From contig NC_089185.1 in assembly GCF_947507565.1 (NCBI RefSeq), forward strand, positions 1,922,001 through 1,986,000: a stretch of 64,000 bases of DNA, given 5' to 3'. A program made the position numbers and the translations under genes. This document shows, in pieces, positions 53,936 through 64,000 of the stretch; the first letter of the stretch is position 1; every line of letters starts with the position of its first letter. The notes under the pieces are model-generated. The model was not told where the DNA came from. It saw nothing but the letters and a program-made list of their open reading frames with translations, and searched no databases. Source of the DNA: Oscarella lobularis. Its lineage: Eukaryota > Porifera > Homoscleromorpha > Homosclerophorida > Oscarellidae.

Positions 53936-55079
53936 AGAACCAGAAATAGGTAAAGCGCGCAGGCCATCGCTTGGCAACGGGACGCCGTGCCTAACGGTCA
54001 GTTGAGCTAATCCAATTATACATCACGTCACATGATGCCGCGAATCCCTCCCATTGGCTACGAAGAGGACTATGTTCTGCGACTACGAGAAGGACGTCAC
54101 TAAGTAGATTAGGGCCTCCCCACTCCTGCGGTCGTTTCGGGGACCCCGTACGACCTTCCGTTGCTTTGCTAGCGCACTTTAAGGGATTGGAAGTTTATGG
54201 TGAGAAGCACTGCACGACTTATTTCATAGACAGCGCTGGGCAAAAAGCGAAAACCAGCTCCTTCGTGCGCTAAACTGGCCGCAAAAGTTTTTTCAATGAC
54301 AGCAAAATAACGGCCCTGCATAAGAAGCTTGAATTATTATGAAGAATAAGCTATTGGGTAATTATTTTACAAGAAGTGCCTTGGAGTCTTGACGCGGTCG
54401 CATGCGGTTGCAGAAGCCAGCAAAATTGTGATCCATAATAGCAAGAGAAAGTCGGCGCCCAAATTGTCGGATGGAAACACCTGAATCAACCGCTGTTTCG
54501 CCAACAAATTGAATCCGATTATGCACGTCTATAAACAAAAATGAATTTGAAGGCCTGACTTACTTTCATTGGACGAAGAGGGTTTTACTTTTTCTTGGAG
54601 AAAAAATAACATGCGTCTTCCAACGGGTGGGAAGCCCGAACGTACACGTTTGCGACATTTTCCCCGTCGTCTTCGCATGTCTGAAGAAGCGACTTCTGAT
54701 GGTTCGCTATGGTTTTCAGGTCCGCAAAACCTCGTTTACTAACAGCATTACAAAATTAACTGCATGAAAAGCACTCAATTACGCAATGCTCTTACACTGA
54801 CGAGACTTGGTTCAAGTGCACTTCATTCAATGGCCTCTGCTGAAGCGACACATTTTCGCTCTCGTTCGCTCTCTGCTTAGCTTACTTCAGTGATAGCCAT
54901 TATTACAGAAGCATTTTTCCTCATCTGCCACTTTTAAATTGATTTTGATAGATTTGGGAATTACGTCTGCCAAGGGCTTTACATTCATTCGCCGGAATTT
55001 TTGTCGGATCTTCGCGCTTAATTCTGTTGAACAGCTCGATATCGTGGTTCCGCTAGTTGAAGTAGCCCAGAAAATAGGG
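53936..55079. other. No gene recognised
   Basis: About 1.1 kb without a recognisable gene. A frame near 54950-55080 (FIRRNFCRIFALNSVEQLDI) is open but unassigned. Confidence 0.3.
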
Positions 55080-55357
55080 TTACTACGGAGTTCAAGCCGT
55101 CATATTACTTGAAACTGGTTGTGTCATTGACAGCAACATCTTTCAAATGCCGCGCCTGTGACAGGAAGGAGAGGTTCTCGACAGATACCAACAGCGAGGA
55201 TTACAAACGCTTGCTGGAGAGCCACTCGCCGAACTGCAGAAGGAACTTCTGCCGGTCGGCTAATGCGATGGAGGCAGAAGGTACCATTGTATTTTTTGAA
55301 CGTTCAATCCCAAAGTACTTCTGGTCACCCACGACTACCTGTAGAGAATCGATGTGA
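55080..55357 (+). pseudogene. Phantom-type MULE fragment, second copy
   Basis: ILLETGCVIDSNIFQ, then after a frame change FKCRACDRKERFSTDTN, YKRLLESHSPNCRRNFCRSA, NAMEAEGTIVFFERSIPKYF. The order VIDxN, CxxC, H..NC..N, MEA..... F.RS matches the central part of the Mutator-like domain, corresponding to the region just after the piece seen at 7.0 kb. It ends before the second catalytic Asp. Truncated both sides. Confidence 0.65.
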
Positions 55358-55439
55358 TATGATCATTATTATGAACACATGCCGACCTGCGGAGAGCTGT
55401 CACTCTTGTTCGTGTCTGCACAAAACCTTTCAAGAGTTG

Positions 55440-55721
55440 CTATGTACTGTCCGTCGACGCTTCGTCGATGTCTAAGATTTCCAGAGCAGCAACGCGGGAC
55501 TTTTCACGGCAATTTTCAGCTGACTTCTTCAAGAAGGCAAAATACTCAAGAGTATCTGCCATGAAATCCACCACAAAAGTTATGGCTTTATCAGCCATAG
55601 CCTTATCCTCATCCATGCTCGGTAATATATTATCGTCAGGTACCAGCAGAGAGCGAGGTCTCTGCAGTGTTGAATTATAGCAATTTTTACACCTGAATTT
55701 TCCAGATATACCTAGGAGCAT
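55440..55721 (-). CDS. Unassigned open frame
   Basis: A 93-codon frame (FRCKNCYNSTLQRPRSLLV, then ADKAITFVVDFMADTLEYFA). A CxxC is present and the rest is helical. No family recognised and no flanking exon found. Confidence 0.2.
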   Translation of the reverse strand: MLLGISGKFRCKNCYNSTLQRPRSLLVPDDNILPSMDEDKAMADKAITFVVDFMADTLEYFAFLKKSAENCREKSRVAALEILDIDEASTDST

Positions 55722-55769
55722 GCCGCAACGGAATAAGTAGCCGTGTAGTCAAATTAAGAATTTTGCTTT

Positions 55770-56470
55770 GTGAGTCTAAAGAACGAAGGAACCGATGCAA
55801 TCTCCACCACTATGAGCATACGCGCCATCTTGGGCGAAGGGTCACGTGACGACTTTGTCCACGATCTCCTCCGCCGTTTCGCGTCGGAAGCCGATTTTCG
55901 ACGAATTTTCGAGCTCTGCGAAAAAATCAAGACAATGTTACGGGCTTTTTTCGCGTCGGGGCCCCTTTCGGAAATCGTCGTTTTTCCACCGATTCGGGCG
56001 ACGTTTCGCTTCGATCAAAGTTGCGAGGGCCGTTATTCGACGCCGCGAAGCGTTTTCGATCGTCGAATCGCGCCGAAAACGCCCGCGAACCCCCGTTTTC
56101 GAAGATTCTCGCTATCGATCGATTTCGAAACGCGCGCGGACGACTTTCTCGACGACGGGGTCGCACATTTACGTCTTCCTGAGCACGCTTCCACTTTCGA
56201 TCGTTATCGAGGCCCCTTTTTAGGCATCGGCGTATTTCTCGAAAACGAAGCGTCCCGCTCACTTGGCGATTTTTCGACGTCCACTTCGTCTAATCTTCTG
56301 TCGCCTTCGATCGTTTCGTTGCAAAGACCGCTTCGAAGCTTTTTCCGCCATCTTGCATTCCGTGGCGCATACGGGTCACAGCCATTGTCGTTTCGTCTCC
56401 GTCTCGGCTCCTGTCTGCGCCTTCTCCCATTTTTTCGCAAAGTTCTTAAACGAGCGCCGTGACAACTAAA
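55770..56470. promoter_or_regulatory. CpG-dense block
   Basis: Strongly CpG-rich, repeatedly TTTTCGACG/CGTCGAAA-like sequence, open in several frames on both strands, which is a composition effect. It could be a promoter region or the 5' part of the second Helitron; neither is shown directly. Confidence 0.25.
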
Positions 56471-56639
56471 CGTGAGTCACATTTCCTTTCCGCATTCCCA
56501 TTCTAACTTCGCGACATATGAATCCGCCGTGCATATGCCATGTACTGCGCGACGACGACATCGATTCCCTCTGCACTTTTCCTTCCCCTCCCCCTCGCAC
56601 TGGGATTTCTCACTCTTCCCACCGCAGACGATCGCTAAA

Positions 56640-57020
56640 AACCCGTTCACGAAGCCAATTTTGCGCTGTCAGGAGGATACGCCCCTGTTTACGCAACACC
56701 CTTCGATCCGTTTTCGCGTCCCCATTTCGCTTCGCCTTCAAGCACGTCGCTGTCGCGTACGAAGACGAACGCGAACACCCCACTGCGAAGCTAATTTCCC
56801 GCTCATTTCATCGCCATCGAAGGGGATCCGCCCATATTTACACAACTGTCCATCATCTTCCGCGTTCACCTTTCGCCTCGCACTCCAACATTTCGCTATA
56901 GCGAACGAAAACATTACGGATAACAAAATTACGCTTCTGTTTCCAATTATCCTTGCGTCTTTAGATCTTGAACCGCGCTTTTATTTACTCAACTGTCGTC
57001 GATCCTTCGTTGTCACAATT
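56640..57020 (+). repeat. Degenerate ~120-bp tandem repeat, three units
   Basis: Units beginning GAAGCCAATTTTGCG, GAAGCTAATTTCCCG and TTCCAATTATCC share CGCCC.T.TTTAC.CAAC and TTCGCCT.. segments at the same spacing. Possibly repeated leader sequence of the RPA-like gene that follows. Confidence 0.45.
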
Positions 57021-57117
57021 TTTCAGGCAAAGCTCCTAATTTACCCTTTTTACTTCATCCTATAAGTACTTACGCTTCTGTCTCTCCTACAGCTATAGCT
57101 CAACATAGTGCCTCCGC

Positions 57118-58593
57118 TTCACCGACGACTTCAACCTCCGTTTCACCCAATGCTCACTCTTCTCCGCTCAAGCATTTCTCTTGCATAAGCGACATATACG
57201 ACTCCACCGTCGGTAACGTCACAATTTAAATTTGTTGTTTTGTTATGAGACCTAATGTCTACACGCACACCCAGGTTACTTTGGGACGTTCCACGCAAAG
57301 ATTGACGTTCTATCCGATCTGACCCTTGCGGAAAGCGGATCACAGTTTTTCCACGGATACGCCAAAGACGAATCTGGTCGTATTCGATTCATCTCTTTTT
57401 ATCCGCGCAAGCGAGACAAGTTGGTCGACGCTGTTAATCGAAACGAAGCCGTCTCCTTCTCCAATGCGCTTCTCAAGAGGAACACCTACACAAACACGAT
57501 GGAAGCAAAACTGACTGAGAGAACGTCCATCCTCAGATCTCCGCAGAAGATGAACGTCCGTACCCACACGGATGCAACTCCGCAAATCCCATTGGAGATT
57601 CTCTTGAAGGACCTGCAGAAGCAAGTTCCCGGCCAAATGGTTGACTTTGCGGCCAAAGTCCTAGATGTTTCTGACGTTACGTATTCACGAAAAGATCATA
57701 CCACCCCGATACGGAAAGTTGGAATCTCCGACGAGTCCGCGTCGGCTACTGCTACTCTCTGGGGAAACTTCACCAGTCAAGTACAAATGGGCCGTTCGTA
57801 CGCTTTTCGTTTGGCCGTCAAAAGCGGTCTTGATGACGACATGGTTCTCTATACCTCGAAAAACGGATGCGAAATTAAACCAGTTCAGGACATCGGAGAA
57901 GTCGCACCGTTGACGCACTTCAAAAAAGAAACGCACAACCTCTTCAAGAATGCGACCGTGATTGGGGTGAATAATTTCAAGTCCTACTACGCGTGCACCG
58001 CCTGCGATAACGGTGAAGCCTTTCTCATTGAACCAACGGAACCCTATGTTCGATGCAACTCCTGTGGGAACTCTTCTCATGTCCGACACTCTTCCCGTGA
58101 AATCTCGGCTTATCTCACTCTCCAGAACGACGACTCCGTCAGAGTTCAACTGACCGCTACGTCTACGACCATTTCAAAGATGGCGCGCAAACCAATCTGC
58201 GATATAACGCAATACACTCTCCTTGACGTTCCAAAGTTCAATGTGGAATATTCGCGTTATCAGTCTATAGTTGACGTCTCCTATCCTCAAGAAACTTCCT
58301 CTCCTAAGCGACATGCCAGACGCAACCTCTCCGAAGAAATGGCTTCGGAAGGCCAACAATCCCCTCTGCAAATCAACAATGCTTGCAATCAAGAAACATT
58401 GCAAACAACAACGAACGATGATGAGGCCGACGGCGAGCGCGAAGACACTCTTTCGGATCTTTCCACAACTCTTCCAACCAGACAACAGTCGGCGCTTTCT
58501 TCTCGAAAGTCACCTTCGCGCCGTCGACAAACCACCCATCGTCGTTCCGCTTCCGTTCTTCAACTTGACGCTCCTTCTGTTTTTCCAAAGTGA
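57118..58593 (+). CDS. Helitron RPA-like protein, second copy
   Basis: OB-fold single-stranded DNA-binding protein related to 2359-3790. Exon 2 is 57275-58593. It begins after CACACCCAG and continues the phase-1 codon from exon 1, which ends at 57212 (SCISDIYDSTV, donor GTAACG). The junction GYFGTFHAKIDVLSDL aligns with AYRANFHAVIDTLSEV of copy 1. It contains the OB block KVLDVSDVTYSR, KVGISDESASATATLWGNF, and a zinc ribbon CTAC...CNSC. The C-terminus is basic (SRRRQTTHRRS). No frameshift in exon 2. The true start is not resolved: the exon 1 frame is open upstream to about 56970 without an ATG. No helicase is present, so the element is probably non-autonomous. Confidence 0.82.
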
Positions 58594-59322
58594 CGTAACT
58601 CTACAACACAAAAAACAACGTAGTTTCTTTAAACGCCAAAACGTTTTGGCCCTCTTGGCCCATCTAATTTGAACTTTTTTGGACCGTTGGCCATTTCTTG
58701 CATCTACGTTTTCTCCTAAAAGGAACTTTTTCTGGTAGTTACCTTAAACGCCACGTTTGGCCTTTTGGCCTCAATCTTCGACTTTTCATCCTGTTTTAAT
58801 TAAATAAAGTAAAAATGCGTCCTGCTACACTTTTTTCGATACACGAACAACGAACCTACGCTAGGCCGGATGATAACGCCCCTAAGACAAAATATTTAAG
58901 CCCGGCTTCAGCGCCGTATGCACTATCTCTTTTTAATGCGGTTAAAACAAATAAGGATAAAGTTTGTAATTCAATGGCCAAATAAACAGAAAGTCAATTA
59001 ATTGATGAAACTAAAAGCACAGATCCCAATGTTACAATTCCACAAAGAAGTACCAATACTTTGAAACTCTTACCCAAGCAAGTGAAACCACGTGCCCTAT
59101 CGCTACCTGTCAAAAAAAATTCCGCACAACGGGCAAAGCCGGGTACTCACCTTAGCGGGAGTGGGTCTTGCTCCCCAAAGCGTACCGAGGGCGGGTCAAC
59201 AAATACGATTTAGGTTCCAGGAGCGCAGACATAATGGTAGTGTCGGAAGTAACACGGAAAGTTACGCCTTTCCAAGTGTCTGCCACAGGGTTCATCGAAA
59301 ACCTTAGAATCTCCTGCTCCCG
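58594..59322. other. Helitron 3' untranslated and subterminal region
   Basis: Contains repeated GCCAAAACG/CGTTTTGGC and GGCCTTTTGGCC palindromic words at 58635-58775 and no gene. Confidence 0.4.
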
Positions 59323-59350
59323 ACCCGGGCGAAGCCGGGTAGTCAGCTAG
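59323..59350 (+). other. Helitron 3' hairpin and CTAG end
   Basis: ACCCGGGCGAAGCCGGGT at 59323-59340, CTAG at 59347-59350, T next. Same hairpin as at 41648. Confidence 0.92.
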
Positions 59351-59351
59351 T

Positions 59352-60364
59352 TATATACCTATTAACGCGGTGACCAGATTCGCTACCTTGACGTTCGTGG
59401 TGAACCCCCCCGAACAAATTGAAGTTGTCGTACACCCAGAGGCATTGACGGCCCTCAAACTGCTTCAATCTGTCCGGATCATCTGCGATAGTCTGGAGAC
59501 GCCGCCACGCCTGTCGGTACGACATGCAGATGCCCATATGATTGAGATGTGTCAAGACGTCCTTGCTGTTTCCCTTGGCAATCAGCTTGAAGGTGGTAAG
59601 AAGCTGCATTCCGCTTGCACGAGGATCTCTCTGCTTCAGAAGTACTGATTCAGCTACTGCGGTTTTCATTCTGACAGAGTCCTCAGCTTCCTCACGACGA
59701 TCACCGGAACTAATGAGCTTTTGCAAGAGGAGGTAAAGATGGGGACTGTGGGTTTTCAAGCAGTCGTCAATGCCGCGGAAGGAGAACTGATGAAGTTCTG
59801 GAGGACTGACCGGCCCAACAAGCAAAGGCGAATAGCGACACATCACTACTTTCTCAATTTCACTCGTAAGGACATCAGCAACCCCTGTCCCAGTCGATGT
59901 CCGTTTCTCCCGCAGGAGGTGGTGCGATTGCTTGAGCGGTTTCGTCAGGCATAATTCGAGTCAGATCTTTGTAAACGGAGCATTTCTGACTGTAGCTTCT
60001 GCATGGCCTTGTTCCAGGGAATGCTTCAGTAACAATCCTGTTCACCTCTATCTGACTGATTTCGCAGTCGTAACGGCTCACAAGGAGCCTAGAAAACGAC
60101 GTTTTGCTGAACTCGAAAGGTCACACGCACCCAACTGAACATACCAAGCGGCACGTTCGGCGCGAAAATCTTCTGAAAGTGCATATCTTTGAGCCATTTC
60201 TGAGTAAGTAGACCTGTATAACGTGCTAGATGTACGCGAGTCGAACGTACGTCTGCCTGAGACGCCCCATCGGAAGGTGGCGAACGTGAGTCAGAAAAGT
60301 GACACGAAGGCAAAGGCGACAGGGTTTGTAATTCGGCATGAACGCGCGATTCCTTATAAGGCAA
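59352..60364 (-). pseudogene. DUF6589-like transposon-associated gene, truncated
   Basis: Minus strand. A first piece (about 60330-60132) ends QKWLKDMHFQKIFAPNVPLG + MFSW at a GTGCGT donor. Then come pieces with DCEISQIEVNRIVTEAFPG and, at 59846-59352, LKTHSPHLYLLLQKLISSG, VLTHLNHMGICMSYRQAWRR and QCLWVYDNFNLFGGVHHERQ. The LNH.GI.MSY and YDN.N blocks recur in the gene at 63.1-64 kb and resemble DUF6589-containing proteins. The frame is cut exactly where the Helitron ends (59350), so the Helitron probably inserted into it. The remaining C-terminal part was not found on the other side. Confidence 0.6.
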
Positions 60365-60403
60365 TCACGTGGAAAGGTAGGGGGTCACGAGGGGTAGTAT
60401 GCG

Positions 60404-60452
60404 CCCAAACCTCTCTCCGCGCCCACTAGCGAAAGCGGAGACGAGGCCTGGG
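60404..60452. repeat. Short hairpin, CCTCTCTCCGC arms
   Basis: CCCAAACCTCTCTCCGC at 60404-60420 pairs imperfectly with GCGGAGACGAGGCCTGGG at 60435-60452. Possibly related to 14740-14789 and 62484-62574. Confidence 0.6.
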
Positions 60453-60662
60453 TACGAGGCTACAAGAATATCACATGCCATCTTTCACGTTGTCCATGAC
60501 ATCATCGACTTTTTCCAACAGAGAGCTGCTCGAACAGTGCTCGGAAGGGCTCACTCAAAATTCCGTACGCTAATAAGCAATATATCTTATGCATTTATTC
60601 TAACCTCACGTGTTTAAAACAAATCCTTTCACAACACTCTTTGGAGCCCGGTCCCAAAAGTC

Positions 60663-61073
60663 ATGCATCGGGGACCAAAACTAATCAAACTGGCTGCAGC
60701 GTCGCTCAATCACGGAAACGGAGCATTGTTTCGACCAATAGATGTCATGGACACTCCCGCCGGAAGCCACTCTGTAAAAGCGTACGCCGAAATTGATCGT
60801 GCGCGAGAGACATCTGCCATCATAAAGAAAACTGAGTGGTCTAAAAAGGCCATGTCCCTTCGAAGAACAGAAAGAAGAAAAAAACTCCTAACAGCGGAAG
60901 AACGAAGGGACCACGTACCTGGCGGGAGGGTTCGGCGGCGAGACAGGAGCGACATCTCAATCGAAATCAAAGCGACAAAAAGAAATAAAAAAAGGAATGA
61001 AAGACGGACGATGAACAGGAACGAGGAGAATACTAAGAAGAGAGACCGACGAGGAAAAGAATGGAGAGCGTAG
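60663..61073 (+). CDS. Unassigned basic open frame
   Basis: A 136-codon frame, very rich in Arg/Lys/Glu toward its end (RRTERRKKLLTAEERRDH, NKKRNERRTMNRNEENTKKR). No domain recognised; composition alone could keep it open. It runs into GAC-rich repeats. Confidence 0.2.
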   Translation: MHRGPKLIKLAAASLNHGNGALFRPIDVMDTPAGSHSVKAYAEIDRARETSAIIKKTEWSKKAMSLRRTERRKKLLTAEERRDHVPGGRVRRRDRSDISIEIKATKRNKKRNERRTMNRNEENTKKRDRRGKEWRA

Positions 61074-61139
61074 GACAACGGGAAATGACAGAAGCGGAAG
61101 AGCAATGGGTAGCGATGGAATTAGCAGAAGAAGAAGAGG

Positions 61140-61232
61140 AAGGACATAAGCGACGACGAAAGCGACGACGATGGCGACGACGTCAGCGACGTCGACAGCG
61201 ACGACGAATGCTTTGACGACGACGACAGAGAA
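61140..61232 (+). repeat. GCGACGACG-rich low-complexity tract
   Basis: Irregular GAC/GCG trinucleotide array; would encode poly-Asp or poly-Arg depending on frame. Confidence 0.7.
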
Positions 61233-61505
61233 GCATAGGGTCAGGAGGTGTAGGGTCAAGATATGTCAGGTATGCGTAAGGTAGTATGGGATAAATAAGC
61301 CCATGGCATGATATCTGTCACGTGCCCGGTGTTCGCAGACTCAACGCGTTTAAAACGGAGTGTTCGACGCAGTTGTGCGCACGAAAGGCTTTGAAAGAGA
61401 TCCAGCATGCCTCGTGAGTTCCCTTTTTTGTGAGTCAGTGCATGCATTGGGCTGCTGCGATATGCCCAACTTTCGAAGCTCACGCGCATGTCCGAAAACG
61501 ATGGA

Positions 61506-61639
61506 GTAGGTATTTTTCGTGCAAGTTTTTGAGAATTTTACGCGATTTCGCGTCCCAGCGCGCATACGATCGCGACCGTTTGCGCGATTGTGCCCGAAAT
61601 CGCTTCGCATGAGAGAAATCTTGCACGAAAAATACTTAC
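61506..61639. repeat. 134-bp inverted repeat
   Basis: GTAGGTATTTTTCGTGCAAG at 61506-61525 is inverted at 61620-61639 with one mismatch. The interior has CGATCGCGACC and GCGATTTCGCG palindromic words. Likely a small MITE. Confidence 0.7.
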
Positions 61640-62483
61640 ATCGACTATTTTAATCGTCATTGCTGCGATCGACGCGAAACCGCAGCGGATTCGGCTTCGT
61701 CGCGAAGCGTTAGTGCTATGAAACAACGTAATGATTACGTAGCTAGAAGGCGTGACAAGTCTCTAAATTAGACAAGCAGCGCCTTCTCCTAGTAACAGTT
61801 GGTATGCCCCGAGGTTGGGATTCTGGAACGTTATTCCCTTAATTCCTAGTCCCGCTTCACAGAGATGAAACGATTCCTTGGATATCCATCTCGTTTGGCT
61901 GGAACTTGCAAGGCAAACGAAGATGTGGGTCCACGATCTTTGCGACCGAATTCTGCTTGAACTTGTAGATCATGTCGAATGACTTCTGCTTGAACTTGTG
62001 GTCGATCTGCGATGAGGTGACCACGAACTCGTCCGATCACGAGAACGAGTGTATAGCCGATTTAATTCGTCGCGGCGCGACTGCGATTCGGTTTGACGCT
62101 GGCTCGGATTGGACACCAACTCAATGGCTTCGCTGCACAACTGACGTATGCTCGTAGAAGGCGTCGATCGGGAAGAATACCGTGGAGTAGGAAAAGGAAA
62201 TCCTGCTGCGCTCGCGATGTGAGCCTCTTGGCAAACGGTGTAGCGCCGATTTCGCCAGGAATCGTCCGGTGGCAGAAATACATTGCTTTCGATCGCGACG
62301 GCTCGAAAAGAGCTTTGTGATTGGAACTTCAGCCCAACAGCATCAGGAAAGTAAGCCTAAGCGCGTTCCGGTTGACGAATGGGGTCCCCAAATATTCTCT
62401 TACCTTCAAAGTCTCCGATTTAACTTTTTCGTCTTCCCTATTGGGAATTTGAAGTTCCTGTGTACCGTCAGTGACGTTAAGGT
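61640..62483. other. No gene recognised
   Basis: GC-rich sequence with short frames on both strands; none carries a motif I know. Confidence 0.3.
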
Positions 62484-62574
62484 GGCAGTAGGGGTAAAAA
62501 CTAGCCTCGGTTCCAGACCCTCTCTCCCCCGGATGTTACCGATCCTTGGAGAGAAGGTCTGGTACGGTACTGCC
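62484..62574. mobile_element. Compact foldback element, 91 bp
   Basis: Starts GGCAGTA and ends TACTGCC. The arms share CGGTTCCAGACCCTCTCTCC at left and the near-complement GGAGAGAAGGTCTGG at right, around a 20-nt loop. Probably a MITE remnant with an internal deletion in one arm. Confidence 0.7.
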
Positions 62575-63151
62575 CTTTAACACCTGTAACTCCGCCTATT
62601 ATGAAGTATGGGAACAGTATGGCCGACCGACTTGTAAATCCTCCGTTCGCACTCATCTCGCCCTCAGAAGCTATCCTCGATCTTCCGATCTGTGTTTGCC
62701 GCTTACACTGTTTAGTATAAGACGCTGCTATCCGATCGAGGTCCCTTTCAGCATCAACCCCTTGTCCGGGATCTTTTACGTCGCCTAGGAAATATTCGCC
62801 GATGGGCTCTCATTCTCAGACTGTTCGATCTTCTGTCTTTCATGCCACATGCGTTAGTTGGTAAGCCTGTCTCTTCCTGGTCGAATATCGCCAATTTTCG
62901 TCGATATCGCAGGCTACAGTCGAAGCCCTCACTGTCCCCAGGAAGTATCGTTACTCCTGCGGCTTTACTGGCCTTCGCAAACGTCTGTTCTTGGCGCAGG
63001 CTTCGATGCAATGTCGGCGATCGAGCTCGGTCTCCTGATCGGCGCGCATTTGGCAGTAGCGTCCGTAGACGGCGAAGGAGGAAAAGAACGGAGTCGGCGG
63101 GAGCTGGGCAACTTGTATATGTCTATGAAGGACTTTCTGTTGCTCAGAGGA
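62575..63151. other. Unresolved sequence upstream of DUF6589-like gene
   Basis: Open in two plus-strand frames (for example AHLAVASVDGEGGKERSRRE near 63045-63105). It may contain an upstream exon ending near the TGCTCAG acceptor at 63152. Confidence 0.25.
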
Positions 63152-64000
63152 CCGTGAACGCAGAAGAGGAATTCGTCGTTGACAGAGTGTACTTGGAAAA
63201 TGTTCTTCATAAGCTCAACAGTCTTGAATCAGCGCTCCAGGAGCAGAGGGGCACTTCCGCAAAGTTGAACGCTCGTTTGGAACAGCTGCAGCAGTCGAAA
63301 GCTATTGAACATGGTGAACTGAGTAGAGCCGTGGAGGATATCTCGAGTCTTCGGAGTCAAATATATTCCGATAAAGTCGAACTTTGGTCTAGTGTTCGGT
63401 CGGCCTCCCAGTTTGAGCTTGCAAACATTCGACGTGATCATCGTTCCTTAGAGCAAGAGATAAATTCAGTACTGCACACGTTTTCGATTTCGTCGTTGTA
63501 CGATACTGTCAGCAAAGCAGCTCCTAGATTAAGCCAACTGATCCAAAGTCTTGAAGTTCCCGCAGAGAAGGATGCGCTTCTGCACAGTGTGCGCGGTACA
63601 ACCGTCATGGCGATCTTAGCACGTCGAGGAGACAACCGTTTTCAAGGTCTTCAGCTTGTTATCAGTCTCATGTTGTTTGCTCGTGCAGTTGGTAGGAATG
63701 TGATTACAAGTCTCAATCACATAGGAGTGGCAATGAGCTATACGCCAACTTTAGACTGGCTGCGTAAGGCTGCTGATGACGTCTCACGGTCTGTTAACTT
63801 CAGAGAAGGTCGTTGGATGCTCGTTTTTGACAACGTCAACTTCCAAAAAAAAAATCCGTCATGAGAGACAGGATCACCATACACAATCTTGGAACTTCAC
63901 CAGTCGAATGGCAATAAAAGTCAAGCACATGCCTCCTCATGACCTCTTGGTCAAAGGAAACAAACCTCAGCGCTCCAGATGAGATCTTCGTCCTGAGCAG
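63148..64000 (+). CDS. DUF6589-like gene, partial, with frameshifts
   Basis: A transposon-associated protein family member running off the window. From an acceptor-like TTGCTCAG the frame has RTVNAEEEFVVDRVYLENVL, a coiled coil (LESALQEQRGTSAKLNARLE ...), a second helical region (LIQSLEVPAEKDALLHSVRG), then VITSLNHIGVAMSYTPTLDW and RWMLVFDNVNFQKK. At an A9 run (63847-63855) the frame breaks, and RHERQDHHTQSWNFTSRMAI, KVKHMP continues in the next frame. A second shift near 63970 is needed to go on. The VFDNVNF...NFTSRMAIKV order parallels the gene at 59.35-60.4 kb. Role unknown; such genes are often carried by large transposons. Confidence 0.6.

Larger units (their letters stand above)
57118..59350 (+). 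mobile_element. Second Helitron, right part; left end unresolved
   Basis: The 3' end is fixed by the hairpin and CTAG at 59347-59350 followed by T. An older, degenerate hairpin (CGGGCAAAGCCGGGT) lies at about 59130-59144. The left boundary could not be found; it may lie anywhere between 55.7 and 57.1 kb. The right flank is the end of a DUF6589-like frame. Confidence 0.75.

Noticed and set aside
55770-56462. 230-codon plus-strand frame in CpG-rich DNA
   Set aside because: Both strands are open over the same region because of base composition; no conserved pattern seen.
60663-61232. Basic and Asp-rich frame as a chromatin protein gene
   Set aside because: Trinucleotide bias can keep such a frame open; listed only as a low-confidence open frame.
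61846-62283. Possible reverse-transcriptase fragment on the minus strand
   Set aside because: No YxDD or other conserved polymerase motif could be found in any frame.

Overview
The window looks like eukaryotic, almost certainly metazoan, nuclear DNA that is saturated with DNA transposons. The evidence is short GT-AG introns of about 48-67 bp with reading phase preserved across them, animal-type transposase families (Helitron, hAT, pogo/Tigger, IS630-Tc1-mariner, PIF/Harbinger, two MULE types, Crypton-like, Ty3/gypsy pieces), and fragments of animal cell-surface and HECT-ligase repeat genes. A sponge or another early-branching invertebrate would fit, but this is inference. I see no rRNA, convincing tRNA, CRISPR or bacterial operon structure.

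Layout. 1-4063: right end of a Helitron with a PIF1-like helicase, an RPA-like gene with one intron and a CTAG end with hairpin. 4.7-6.4 kb: a tandem duplication, a 655-bp foldback and a TA-flanked MITE. 6.9-7.8 kb: broken Phantom-type MULE. 9.7-13 kb: remains of several gene families (copy 1 of an unnamed exon here called family Y, a surface-protein repeat, a second MULE type, a UBX-like exon). 15.7-20.1 kb: a small-exon gene whose third exon is split by a 3.74-kb mariner-superfamily element (16118-19857) carrying a HIRAN-like exon and a three-exon transposase. 20.4-22.9 kb: pogo fragment, satellite and simple repeats. 23.4-26.2 kb: a HECT gene remnant split by an apparently intact 1.75-kb pogo element (24006-25754). 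26.8-28.8 kb: LTR plus broken gag, then a Crypton-like (DUF3504-type) fragment.

31.3-38.7 kb holds the most unusual arrangement. Gene Y (+), interrupted by a full hAT element (31581-34250), converges on gene X (-, 38.7-35.5 kb). X is a multi-exon gene with a Myb/SANT-like N-terminus and conserved WIKADACDV and TDGEFNSLR blocks. The same X and Y families converge again, in degraded form, at 44.3-45.2 kb, so the pair may be one undescribed two-gene mobile unit.

40.1-41.7 kb: three tandem copies of a non-autonomous Helitron end, the middle one lacking exactly the hairpin. 41.7-44.0 kb: a Harbinger nuclease with a convergent Myb-like gene. 45.5-48 kb: gypsy protease-region fragment and a decayed integrase-like gene. 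49-53.3 kb: minisatellite, mariner-type fragment, HECT fragment and a broken Tigger element (50834-53318). 53.6-57 kb: transposase fragments and GC-rich DNA. 57.1-59.35 kb: a second Helitron tail with an RPA-like gene, abutting a DUF6589-like gene (59.35-60.4 kb, -). A second DUF6589-like gene runs off the right edge (63.1-64 kb, +).

Very few sequences here look like stable host genes. The best candidates are the split small-exon gene at 15.7-20.1 kb and perhaps the surface-protein repeat at 10.4-11 kb. Domain names were assigned by eye from motifs; no database search was possible.
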